A DNA stretch of 64,000 nt, from positions 6,082,516-6,146,515 of the forward strand of contig CM034233.1 of the NCBI GenBank assembly GCA_019916065.1, in the 5' to 3' direction. The notes beneath the pieces are model-generated. The model saw nothing but the letters and a program-made list of their open reading frames with translations. It was not told where the DNA came from and made no database searches. Every line of letters starts with the position of its first letter. Positions within the stretch are counted from its first letter, which is position 1. This document shows positions 1 to 10,184 of the stretch, one piece after another. The DNA is from Vitellaria paradoxa. Its lineage: Eukaryota > Streptophyta > Magnoliopsida > Ericales > Sapotaceae. A program made the translations under genes and the position numbers.

Positions 1-837
1 GTTGACTCCAATTCGAAGTTCTTAGTTACTTCGGTTATTTCGACTGGATGAATTTTAGTAATGGAATAATTATGTTATAATTTATTGGTTGGTTGTATCA
101 TTAACCATTTCTTTTTTTGTGTATGCAAGGAATTTATTATGAATTCACTGATTTCTGCCGCTTCCGTTATTGCTGTTGGTTTTCGAAAAGCAAAATAATA
201 TACTTATTAATAAATAAAAATAAAAATAAAAAATTTTCTAATAGAACTAACGTCCTAAATTCTAGTATTACAAAACCAATCAACTAATATTTTTTAAAAT
301 AAATTAAGTAATAAAAAATTATTAGGGTAGATAAGGTCCTAAGATTCATAAATCACTAATTATATTAAGAGATATTTGCCTTTTCACCCCATATATTTAA
401 AGTGAAAATTACTTATATTTCTTAAATTTTAAAAACATACATTTGTATTTCTTGTACTTTGAGTTAAATTGAAGTTATAAATGGAGTTAAATTTTCAAAT
501 AAAAAGATAAAAATATACATTAAAAATTAAAAAAATCAGAGAGTATAAGTGTCAATAACATAAAATACATGAGGTATAAATATAATTTTTAAATTTATTT
601 AGAGTCAAAACTGTTATATTTGATGATTTTTTAACGTTTTCGCTCTAATTTAAAATATAAAAGATATAAAAGTAAATTTTTTTAAAATTCAAGGGTGTAT
701 GTATTTTTTAACGTAAGTGCAGATTAAAAAAGCAATTATCTCTTATGTTAAATTCATAATTTTTAAAATATTAATGTCATATCAGTAAAATTGACATATC
801 TTAATATTTTATTAGCGAAAAGGGTTAAACGTACCGC
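1..837. other. AT-rich flank, no gene seen
   Basis: No convincing coding region on either strand. The part from about 190 on, starting at an AAAGCAAAATAATATA motif, resembles the sequence upstream of pseudogene B (about 9,685-9,990) and of D (about 34,255), so it is the left remnant of the array's upstream spacer. The rest is low-complexity A/T. Confidence 0.55.
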
Positions 838-1115
838 GGAACTGTAATTTGTGCGAGTGAAACGACTTTGACGCCGTGTATATATGGAGAATCGCGTTCA
901 TCTTTCTTGACTTTCCTTGGGGAAACAAAGGAAAGAAAAAGAGTAGACCAAATGGTCTTTGTCTGTTTATTGCCTCGTCAACTTCTTTCCACTTTCCTTT
1001 TTTTTTTTTTTTCATGCTAATAACATGTAGCAGTGTTGTCTGCGTAGATATATATTAGTCCCAAAATAATAGATCTTCAAGTGCAGCCTATTTGATTTCG
1101 CTATATAGCCAGCAA
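838..1115 (+). promoter_or_regulatory. Upstream region of NIP gene A (B/D-type promoter)
   Basis: About 150 bp here (CGGAACTGTAATTTG, GAGTGAAACGACTTTGACG, GGTCTTTGTCTGT) is plainly homologous to 9,993-10,145 upstream of pseudogene B. A TATA-like run lies at 878-885 and another at 1,048-1,054. Pseudogene B lacks the first because the bases between GCCGTG and GGAGAA are missing there. A TTGACG (W-box/as-1 core-like) motif is conserved in both. The motif at 1,045-1,075 (ATTAGTCCCAAAATAATAGAT) also occurs upstream of D. The transcription start is not known, so the 5' UTR could be about 40 or 200 nt. Confidence 0.45.
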
Positions 1116-1841
1116 ATGGAGAGTTTTGCATGTCCAGTGACTTCTCTTTCATCTTCTCCTCCTCCTCCATCTTTCCGCCACGGAAGTACTGGTGAAAGGT
1201 CGAGAGAATTTTGCAGCTTTGTGGCTTTTGCACTTACTAGCAACCTTTGCTACCTGTTCTTCACTTATTTATCTGTAGTAGGTCAGTATTACCCCATTTT
1301 ACTCTCTTAATCGAGACAAAATCTCTCTCTTTCTCTCCCTCTCTCTCAAAAATTATGGTTCAATCTAGTTACAGCTTAAAATGATAAAATCTCGATCAGC
1401 TTCTGAATTTCAGGAAAATCGGAGATATGGTTGATGTAATTTAGTATTATAATTAATAAGTAAACACATGCAATTAGTATACATGAAGGAAGAATTAAGT
1501 TGTCAAGCTTAATAATCTGAAGTGCTATCTATTATTCTAGAATTCTTCCCCTTCGGTTCAGGGATGATCTTCAATTCAGGATTAATCTACTTCATGAGTT
1601 GTTGTGTTCAATGATTTGTTACATTTATCTCTCTGTTTCTAGTTGGGACTACTCTGGGGGCTATTTCAGGAGCACTGATTGGCCTAAAAACCAAGAGAGG
1701 CTTCTTCAGTGGAGCTGCTGTTGGAGCTCTCTCTGGAGCTCTTTTCTCCCATCAACTCATTGAAGCTTCAGTTTCTTTCTGGCATTCTGATGATGATAGA
1801 ACTACATTCCTCCATCATTTGGTTTGTAACTCTCCTCCTAC

Positions 1842-1883
<42 letters not shown>

Positions 1884-2325
1884 TGGTACTCACAATTTGT
1901 GGTACAGATTGAAATCTTCACAAGCCTTCGTGATGGAAAATTACTCCAAAGGTGGTTTTCTTTGGCCAGACATGATGATCTGGAACGCAGTCAGGTAACC
2001 TAAAATCCATAACTGTGATCGTTATAAGTCCGAAACAAATTAGATTTACTTGATATTTTCATGTATTTTTATCAGACAACCAGTCTGGTTCCAATTTTGC
2101 CGGACATGAGACTTGCCAACAAGTTTGCTGAGATCCAGAATATCAGAATATCAGAGAGGAATGTTTGTGACACTTCAGGAAATGGGGTTTCCTGCTCAGT
2201 TTGCCTACAGGTTTTTTAGCCTTCATTTGGATGCTTGATCTTATATTAATTTTCCCTCTTTTAAGACAATTGCGTTGACATACCCGAAATTGAAGTGTCT
2301 GTTTTCAATTCTTACCTGTTTGTTA

Positions 2326-2387
<62 letters not shown>

Positions 2388-2525
2388 ATATATATATTAT
2401 AGGATTTCCAATGTGGGGAAGTGGCTGGAAGGTTGCCTCTTTGTGGCCATATGTTTCATGTATGCTGTATTCGTGAGTGGATTGCGGTGCAGAACTCTTG
2501 CCCATTATGCAGAGGAAATATATAG
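1116..2525 (+). CDS. NIP: NIP gene A: NEP1-interacting-type RING-H2 protein (intact)
   Basis: Five exons join in frame to 229 residues: 1116-1281, 1643-1821, 1908-1994, 2076-2210 and 2403-2525, all with GT-AG introns. Domains in order: a Ser/Pro-rich N-terminus, a hydrophobic segment at about residues 32-60, a Gly/Ala-rich membrane segment with the [13 protein letters not shown] signature (about 65-78), a linker, and a C-terminal RING-H2. Ligands are C184, C187, C203, H205, H208, C211, C222 and C225, a full C3H2C3 set with correct spacing. In Arabidopsis, NIP1/NIP2 are thylakoid RING-H2 proteins that bind the phage-type RNA polymerase RPOTmp; RING-H2 also suggests E3 ubiquitin ligase activity. 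The start is the ATG conserved in C and E. I see no lesion. Its upstream sequence is of B/D type while its exons are of C/E type. Confidence 0.85.
1843..1881 (+). repeat. (TAA)n microsatellite in intron 2 of gene A
   Basis: About 13 TAA units lie between the exon 2 donor and exon 3 acceptor. The same array, with fewer units, is in genes C (about 16,580-16,607) and E (about 40,290-40,320), so it predates the duplication and differs in length between copies. Confidence 0.9.
2329..2402 (+). repeat. (CT)n-(TA)n microsatellite abutting the exon 5 acceptor of gene A
   Basis: A run of about 29 CT units followed by TA units ends directly in the TATAG acceptor of exon 5 (exon starts 2403). It therefore occupies the place of the polypyrimidine tract. 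Genes C (24,430-24,477) and E (40,770-40,832) have the same arrangement with different lengths. Confidence 0.85.
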
Positions 2526-2780
2526 GAAAATGGTGCTGTTAACTTTTGTCGAGAATGATATGGCAATTTTTGTAATTATAAAATATTTTTTAGAGGGGTA
2601 TTTCTGATTACTTTTTTTCTAGCTTTAGAAAGCTCAATTGCAGGTGAAGGGGAGGGAAGCAGGGATAATGTAACTCCAGATTCCATATTTTAATCCTCTG
2701 CCTTGTAAAAAATTCATTGTTATTTGCAAGTTTTTCACATAAAGTAGTATCATCTTTCCCACTTCCAAAAAAACATAAAG

Positions 2781-2934
2781 GGTGTGTTTGGTCAATAAAA
2801 AGTTAGTTAAAAAGTATAATAAAAGTAGAAATGTGTAACATAAACGTGATATGTAGAGAAATTTAATTAGAAGAAAGTACAAAAAATTAGTTAAAATTGG
2901 TGAATTTTGATGGATTTTAATATTCAAACGGGGC
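2781..2934. mobile_element. Small inverted-repeat MITE (GGGTGTTTGGTT family), copy 1
   Basis: It begins GGTGTGTTTGGTCAATAAA and ends ATTCAAACGGGGC, so the ends are roughly complementary. The body is AT-rich with no coding potential. Related 140-165-bp copies lie at 6,108-6,252, 24,001-24,165 and about 34,371-34,520. Confidence 0.6.
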
Positions 2935-3640
2935 AAATGAAGTCGTTCGGTAATAAAAAATTACTGTCAGAACTATTCATCACGTCAACCAGTAATCCAA
3001 GCGCAAATCTGTCAAGTATAGAAAAACAGATGTTATGGCCAGAGAAATGGCTTTCGACTAAAAAATTGTCAGATGGTAAAGTTAAAAAAGGTTTGAGAGA
3101 ATTATAAAATGAAAAATAAAAAGTGAAATTCTAGGTTGACGATAATTAGCGTACTTTAATTTTTGTTCTTAGTGTTTTATTTATAACAAGGTAGCATAAA
3201 TAAATTAATATGTAAAAAATCATATTGCAATGATGCTATCCTCGTATGTATATCATAAAGTATCCAGCAACTTTCACTTTCCTCTTAAAATGCCTTACAT
3301 TTCTCATTTAATGCTCCCATTTTGCATTAAATATGCGTAGCCAAAAGGGACATATGCATAGATAGGATGCCACCTTGAGGACTATCCAAAATGTCAAATC
3401 TGTTTGTTACTTGTAAATAAACAAACTAACTAGATTAATTTTTAGATAATAAATTCAACTCATTTATTACTATTTTACACTTATGGTTAGGATTACATTA
3501 TCAAGTTGTGGGTCTAACCACAATAATTTTTTTATTATTAAACCAACACCGAACACATTCACAATGTGTTCGGAGAAATGCCACGCGTCTCATTCCATTG
3601 TACTCGGAAAGACGCCGCGCGTCTTTAATTTATTTTGTAC
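2935..3640. other. Intergenic, no gene; contains a perfect hairpin
   Basis: No coding region is recognised. A palindrome at 3549-3573 has 11-bp arms (CCGAACACATT / AATGTGTTCGG) and a 3-nt loop. From about 3,640 the sequence becomes homologous to the flank downstream of the V-ATPase B gene. Confidence 0.55.
3549..3573. repeat. Perfect 11-bp inverted repeat
   Basis: Arms CCGAACACATT and AATGTGTTCGG are separated by CAC. It lies in unit 1 only. The following bases carry two related ACGCGTCT / CGCGCGTCTT motifs. Function unknown; it could be the end of a decayed transposon. Confidence 0.6.
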
Positions 3641-4215
3641 CAATAAGAGTTGAGACTACACAAATTATGTCTTCTTCTTTTTCCTCTTTTATTATTATTA
3701 CTATCATTATTATTATTATTATTTTGAATTTATTGCTTCTACAAATTCCTGTGGAGATTGGAGCAAACCATATATTGACCATTTGCAACCAAAGCCAAGA
3801 GGAAAAACGGTGGAAATAACATTATGATGACCATGCAAAAAAGCGGAGAATGGATAACAGAGAGTTGACTAGCATCGGAGATGTTGCTTTCAACGCATCA
3901 AAAGTTGGACTCCTACTTTCTCAGCGTTTCCCAGTTTTCGGACAGTCACCAATGGCCTTAAGATCTATCAATGGCACTATTGTTCCCTAAAAAAGATACC
4001 AGGCACAAGTTTAGAGAGAGAGAGAGAGTGTTTTAAATAAGCTGGAACACTTCATTCTTAAAAAGCCTTTTTTGTTCTTAATGACATCAAATTCAAATTC
4101 TAAAGTACACATTACTGGAAATATAAAGACATACTAAACAAACCCAAATACAAGACAAAATTACAATTTCTACGTAAGCTAAAATGCAGCCCAAGCAAAG
4201 AATTCTACGGACTAT
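3640..4215 (-). pseudogene. V-ATPase B 3'-UTR remnant (unit 1)
   Basis: This stretch aligns by eye with 53,129-53,713, the sequence downstream of the live V-ATPase B stop codon, including the ATT repeat, the GAGA run, and the segment from AATAAGCTGGAACACTT to AAAGAATTCTACGGA. It stops short of any coding exon and then jumps into sequence matching unit 2 at about 27,605. The coding part of the V-ATPase copy has therefore been deleted from unit 1. Confidence 0.7.
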
Positions 4216-4530
4216 TTTCATTGTTTATAACTTACGTCACATGGAGAAGAACTGTAAGTCCTCCACTATGAAGTTGGGCAGAAATAGTAGCCTCATTATG
4301 ATTACTTTCTTGATGTGTTCAAAAATAGAAAGGGGAGTCAGCGGATAGCAACAGTTCTCATATATTTACCAGAGTTATACCTCTACTAATTTTATTTGTT
4401 CTCTTGGCATAATTTCAAAGCCTTGCACTCAAATGCACTTATATAGCAACTTCTTCTTCTTCTTCTTTATTATCATTTTTGTTTTTTGATTATTGTCTTT
4501 CTAAGTTTAATTATTTTGCTATTGATGTAG

Positions 4531-4954
4531 GTCAGATGTAATTAAAAGAAGGTGGTGAGACTGTCTTTCTGAATCCAAGGGAAATTATAGTTCCGTGTTG
4601 TGGTAGAATGAGTTGTCTGAATGTGGTAAAAAGGGCCTTTCTGTGAAGGCAAGAATGGGTGATGCATTGCTTTTTTGGAGTATGAGGCCTAATGCCACAT
4701 TAGACCCATCCAGTTTACATGGTAAGTGTTTCTAATTCCTCTAATTTGTCAAAATATGAAACTGCAATCCAATAATGATGGTTAGTTGATATAATTCTCC
4801 TCATTCTGCTGGTATTTTTCTCATTGTTGTGTTAAAAAATAAATAAATTAAGAATTAAAAAACTTTAGTTATGAACCAGGTGGTTGCCCTGTGATTAAAG
4901 GAAACAAGTGGTACAACTACCAAGTGGATGCATGTTGAGGAGTAAAAAGTTTAA
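4531..4954 (+). pseudogene. P4H: Prolyl 4-hydroxylase pseudogene fragment (unit 1)
   Basis: Two C-terminal exons of a plant prolyl 4-hydroxylase (2-oxoglutarate/Fe(II) oxygenase) survive: about 4531-4721 and 4880-4954. In frame one reads GGETVF, then ELSECGKKGLSVKARMGDAL, then LLFWSMRPNATLDPSSLHG, a splice donor, and GGCPVIKGNKW. These are hallmark C-terminal P4H strings, including the Lys (CPVIKGNKW) expected to bind 2-oxoglutarate. Lesions: a frameshift after TVF, a TGG-to-TAG stop in the WWNEL motif, a frameshift after NKW, and an early stop in the last residues. All N-terminal exons are gone. Function is surely lost. The copy in unit 2 is at 27,909-28,308. Confidence 0.8.
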
Positions 4955-4970
4955 GCCATAATTTTCAAGG

Positions 4971-5126
4971 CGGTTGTAAAAGATTTTGATGGTTATTTCA
5001 TAATGCATTATAATTTTAGGCTTCTTATATATATATATATATATAGCGGTTGTAAAAGATTTTGATGGTTATTTCATAATGCATTATAATTTTAGGCTTC
5101 TTATATATATATATATATATATATAT
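4971..5126. repeat. Tandem duplication of about 78 bp
   Basis: The segment GCGGTTGTAAAAGATTTTGA...GGCTTCTTATATAT occurs twice in a row, each copy ending in a (TA)n run. Unit 2 has a single copy at about 28,323. The duplication is local to unit 1 and may have arisen by slippage between TA runs. Confidence 0.85.
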
Positions 5127-5141
5127 TTTAAGTATGTTTCA

Positions 5142-6073
5142 CTAATGGCTTCATTTGGTAACGTTACCGTTTTTTATTTTTCTGTTTATGTTTTCAAAAT
5201 TTTGTAAATTCGCAATAGAAACATATTTGATAAACCTGTTTACGTTTTTTTGTTTCCAAAAAAAATGAAAATATAAACAAAGAAACATAAATAAAAAAAT
5301 ATGTTTTCATTCTGATTTTCTTTTCTGTTGCCAATATTTTGTCAATTTTAAAATTTTGTCTATTTTTTTTACATTACATAAAAATAAATTTTTTTATTCA
5401 AATATTTTATTAAAATAAGTTATTGTAATAAATAATATAATTAAATTCAATAAATTAAATTAATTATATAAATTAATATAAATTATTTTTAATAAATAAT
5501 AAAACTAAATTAATTTAATTAATAATTAATTATTGCTAAATTATCTGAAATAAATATCAAAATTAATTTATTTAATTTAGTGATTAAATTAATTTATTTA
5601 AAATAATTAATAATAAATAATTAAATTACATTAATTTTTAATTTAATAATAATTATTAAATTATTTTAAATAAATATCATAATTAAATTAAATTATTTAT
5701 GATTTAATTAATTTAATTTATATAAAATATATTTTATTAAATTATTTTTACTAAATAATATAATTTAATATATTTTATATTTATTGAATTAAATGATTTT
5801 AATAAATAATTTATTGTATTAATTTAATTAATTATATTAATTAAATTAAATTAATATAAAATATATTTTATTAAGTTCTATTAATTTTTTGAAACTAATA
5901 AAATTAAATATTTTTTAAAATAAAAAATTAATAATTATAAACAAACTTGTATTTCCAAACATGGTTTCAGTTTAATTTCAAAAAAAAAAATAAACGGCGA
6001 CAGAAAACAAAAAAGAAAAAACGAAAATAAAAAACAACAACAAAAAAACGACAGCGTTGTCAAACGGGCTCTT
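5142..6073. mobile_element. Mutator-like foldback element with 9-bp target duplication
   Basis: A 932-bp insertion is flanked by perfect 9-bp direct repeats TATGTTTCA (5133-5141 and 6074-6082). Its ends are related inverted repeats: left GGTAACGTTACCGTTTTTTA, right (reverse complement) GACAACGCTGTCGTTTTTTT. The interior is extremely AT-rich and largely self-complementary, with no ORF. The homologous place in unit 2 (about 28,395) is empty. A 9-bp duplication with long inverted repeats fits a non-autonomous MULE. Confidence 0.75.
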
Positions 6074-6107
6074 TATGTTTCATTCCAATTTTTTAACTCT
6101 TATAGAA

Positions 6108-6252
6108 GGGTGTTTGGTTGGTAAAAATTTGATCAAAATAACAGTATAAAGATTTGAAATAAAAGTAATATGTAGTAAATTTTGATTGAAAAAAATATAA
6201 AAATTTGATAAAAATTAGTGAGTTTTGGTTAATTTTAACCAATCAAACATCC
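6108..6252. mobile_element. MITE of the GGGTGTTTGGTT family, copy 2
   Basis: It starts GGGTGTTTGGTTGGTAAAAA and ends AACCAATCAAACATCC. The ends are inverted repeats and the body resembles copies 1, 3 and 4. Confidence 0.6.
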
Positions 6253-6666
6253 TGAAATATAAATAGCAATTTTTTAAATCACATTTTTATGTTATTTTAG
6301 ATGCTACTCCAAGAAAAATAATAAATTATTTTCTATATAATAAATGTCAGGTTTAATAGTAGCTTCAGTCCTTGTGATATTGTTGGAAATTGGAAGCACT
6401 TTTTGACGCGTGTCCACTTTGTTTTTTTGTCAAATCAATGTTGAAGCTTGAATCCAATCACGCACGTTTTTACATTTCTCCGCCATCGGTTCAATTAATC
6501 AGGGTGGGACTGCGCATCAAGTCCAACATAATGTTGCCCTCGCCCAAATCAGATTTCCAACATGATGGCTTGGAAAGCAAAGTGGTACAAAGGTTGGCAG
6601 AAGTTTCAAGAACATCTTTTTTGTGGAAAACGACTTTCTTATGGGTTTGCGATCGGTAATGTCGGA

Positions 6667-7645
6667 GCGACTGCAGCCGCCCCCCCCAAAAAAAACAAGT
6701 CTTGAGGTAACCTGATTATATTTTTAATATAATTAATTAATTTTTGATTACTTTTACGTGCATAAAAAATAAATAATTTTTAATATACTTGTTAAAAATA
6801 TAAATATAAATAAATTTTATTTTAATTTTTAAAATATTCTTTTGTACCAAATTAAGTTTAAGTGTTGTTGTCAAAATTTATAAAGATTTATTTATAAAGA
6901 ATGATTATCTTTATTTAAATTATATATATGGCGACTTGTCCATAAATCAATTTTTTAGAAACTTTTAAATTAAATTAAAGTAAAATATCAAAAAATGCAA
7001 ACTTTTGATATTTTAGGTGGTTGGTAAAATTTCAAAAGTTGTTAGTAATTCTATGTGGCGAGTTGTCAACACATAAATTTTTGGTAATTTTTAAATTGAG
7101 TTAAAGTGAAATAACTATTATACTCATTACCAATTCAGTAAAAAATTGATGTATTGACAACTCACTATACAGAATTATTGATGACTTTTCGTTTTTACCA
7201 AACACCAAAGGCACAAAATTTTGTATTTTTTCTCTTTTGTATCCTCCAAACGGGGCCTTAATGACACTATAAATTCCTATTTTTATGTTTTTACGTCTAA
7301 TTCGAATAGAGATAATTATTCTTTATAAATAAATGTTTACCAATTTGGATAAAAATATTTAAATTTAGTTTGGTATAAGAGAATATTTTAAAAATTAAAA
7401 TAAAATTTATTTTTATTTATTTTTTACACACCTAAAATAGTCAAAAATTAATTAATTGTATTAAAAATATTTTTTATTTTATTTTATTTTTAACTTAATC
7501 AAATAAAAAATTAATTATTTTATTTTTATTCTAACACACAACACATGCACGCATATCAAAACTATCACAGTCCCTTAAGACTTAAAGAAAAAGAAAAGCC
7601 AAAAATGGTATTGTTTTCGCCGACTGAAGCGGTTGCAGTCGGGGC
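6667..7645. mobile_element. Long-TIR element, unit 1 copy (internally deleted)
   Basis: The ends carry a subterminal palindrome (GACTGCAGCCGC at the left, GACTGAAGCGGTTGCAGTC at the right). The inner flanks are inverted repeats of each other, sharing AAAAACAAG, GAGGTAACCTGA and the AT-rich block with AATTAATTAA. The left repeat is shortened relative to unit 2 (29,086-30,745). No coding capacity. It is shared with unit 2, so it inserted before the duplication. Confidence 0.6.
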
Positions 7646-9992
7646 AACAGCCCCCTCATCCTAATGTTGGTACATTTTCTTTTTTTTTTTTTAGAGAAAT
7701 AAGCAGTTTTATTTTATAATTAACTCATATCAATGACAAATTTAGTACTATCAAATTTTGGGATATTTAATACAAATTCATGTAACGGAGGTTACGTTGT
7801 TGGATGTTCATTTTAGGAGCCCTTTAAAGTTTTAGAAAAACTAAAAGAAATTTCAAAAGTTTTTACTTTTTTCAAACTTAAAAAAAGTTCATCTTCTTAA
7901 AAAATCTGCCAAAATCGATCTAATAAATATCTGTTATAGATTTTTTTTTTTAAATTTCACTGACATTTGTATTAAAAATTTTCATAAAACTTCAAAAGTT
8001 TTTAGATTCTTCATTAAAATTTTGACACATGTCACTTTTATACAACTTTGGACAACTTTATATTAAAGCAAATACAAATATTTAACAATCATTTCAAAAC
8101 AACTTTTTACACTTCAAATTTTAAAAACTTTTACCCTTATTAACTTTTTGAATTTTTTACACTCTAAATGGCCTCTTAAACAAATAGTGTATAAATAATG
8201 AAATGTGCGTTTATGCCTAGGACTAGTGATGATTCACATGTTTCATCTTATAAGTATTATACATAGAGGGCAAATTGCAGTTTGAATTCTAAATTTTTGT
8301 TTATCAAATTTTATTTTGGACTTTTTAATTATAACATAAATTTTAATTTGATGTGATGTTAACTCTTAGTTATACTCAAAAATTGACTGTTAAATAATTC
8401 ACAAATTTTCTCTGAATGTATACGTTATAGTTGTGCATATTTAAATAATAAAAATATTGACATTAATACTGTACGAATTATTATGATAATTAATCTCCCT
8501 TAAATAGTGGCAGCTTACGATAATTCTCTATTAACTTTTTAACTCCTTTGAATTTTGGCTTCAACTATTTTGAAAATCCAAAGCAATATTTACCAACTTG
8601 ATATATCTTCTACCATAATATATTTAGGCAAGCATGAGCACTACTCGTGCAAGAAATCAGCATGTAATTTCATACACCACTTAATTGAAACATCAACTAC
8701 CATTATATGTGTATGCTCGGGCAAGTATAAGCAAAATGGCCCAAAAATTATCAATAATTAGCGATTGGTAGTAGATTAATCGACATAATAAAATATTTTG
8801 GTTTAATTTTGATATATGATTTTTTCTTTTTTTTTTTCCGACTTTGATTTTAGCTGTATGGGAAGTAAAAAATAATTTCGGTATTTTTTATCAGTCAGAT
8901 TTTGGAAACCAAACCAATTATGGTAGCGTTTAGCATCACAGTTTTTAGCGGAAAAATATTAAGTTTTGTTCTTTAAATGTTTGGCAAAATATCAAATTTT
9001 GTCACTTTTCTACTCTATTACAGTAATTTCTCAACTTAAAAGTTACTAAAAATTGATAAGAGTTATTAAAAGTTGTCAAAGTTACTAAAAAATATCAAAA
9101 GTTAATCAAAAATTTTACCAAACACTCAAAAGTTGTAAAAAGTTGCTAAGAAATTACTAAAAAAAATTCTTACTGGCTTTACTAAATACATCAAAAATTA
9201 TAACTAGCAACTTTTGATAAAAATGTCAAAAATTGTTAAAAATTATTCCCTTACACTCTTAGATTTAAGTGTTATCTAAAAAATGATAAGACTTGTCAAA
9301 CCATTAAAAAAAATGTAAAGATGGATAAAAAATAATTGAAAAAAAAAGAACCTATCGAAAAAGGAGATAAAATCTATCTAGACAAAAAATTATGAAGCTA
9401 GGTAAATAATAAATGATGAAGAAAACACTGAAATTGGATTAAAAAAAAAGTTAAAAAAAAAGTAGGGTGGACAAAATGAGAAGGAAGTGTTTTTCAAAAT
9501 TTTAACAAAAACAATAAATGTCTGTTGAAAATTTTGAATAAATGTGTTGGATATATGGGTGAATCATTCTTTTACAGTTATTAGTATGAATTACTTTTGT
9601 GTAGGAAGGAAACTCAAGTTGTTGCTTTCTTTTCTATTCTTTTGAAGGAACAAATTATGAAACAATAGTGTAAGCGCGGTCTTCTAAAAGCAAAATAATA
9701 TATTTATTAATAAATAAAAATAAAAAGTAAAAAATTTTCAAATAGAACTATCCTAAATTCACTATTTTAATTATTTTAATTTTAAGTTACGGCAAAATTT
9801 AGTATTATAAAACTAATTTACTAAATTTTTTAATTTTTTTTAATTTATGAATGCAATTAACATATTTAAAAGTTATAATTTATATGAAAAATTATATTTT
9901 GTTAAAAAGAATCATATAAAACGAAAAAAAAAAACTTTTTTAATCCAAATTAACGCTAATTATATTAGAAATAATTAAAGTTCTAAAAGCTA
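7646..9992. other. Spacer of old dispersed repeats, no gene
   Basis: Homologous throughout to unit 2 at 30,746-34,340, minus insertions found there. It includes two repeat-like blocks, about 7,818-8,172 (AGGAGCCCTTTAAAG to AAATGGCCTCTT) and about 8,934-9,260 (AT-rich, many AAAAGTT/AAAATT motifs). Short open frames such as 8,555-8,761 are duplicated only because the whole spacer is. I see no protein similarity. Confidence 0.5.
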
Positions 9993-10184
9993 TGTGCCGA
10001 GGAACTGTAATTTGCGAGAGTGAAACGACTTTGACGCCGTGGATGGAGAACCGCGTTGATCTTTTTACACTTTTCTTTGGGAAACAAATAAAAGAAAAAA
10101 GGTAGACCAAGTGGTCTTTGTCTGTATATTGCTTCGTCAACATTTTGTTTTTTTCATTAACATTCCAATTGATTTAGTAAACCA

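Noticed and set aside
1012..1233. Minus-strand frames over NIP exon 1 (also 15,784-15,990 and 39,642-39,833)
   Set aside because: They recur in every copy because they are antisense to exon 1; no splice or start context.
6390..6659. Related frames at 6,390-6,659 and 28,864-29,142
   Set aside because: Same reason: shared by segmental duplication. The second is cut by insertions nearby and neither shows a domain.
8555..8761. Similar small frames at 8,555-8,761 and 31,660-31,866, suggesting a conserved small protein
   Set aside because: The whole spacer is duplicated with similar divergence; the frame has no homologue I recognise and no gene signals around it.
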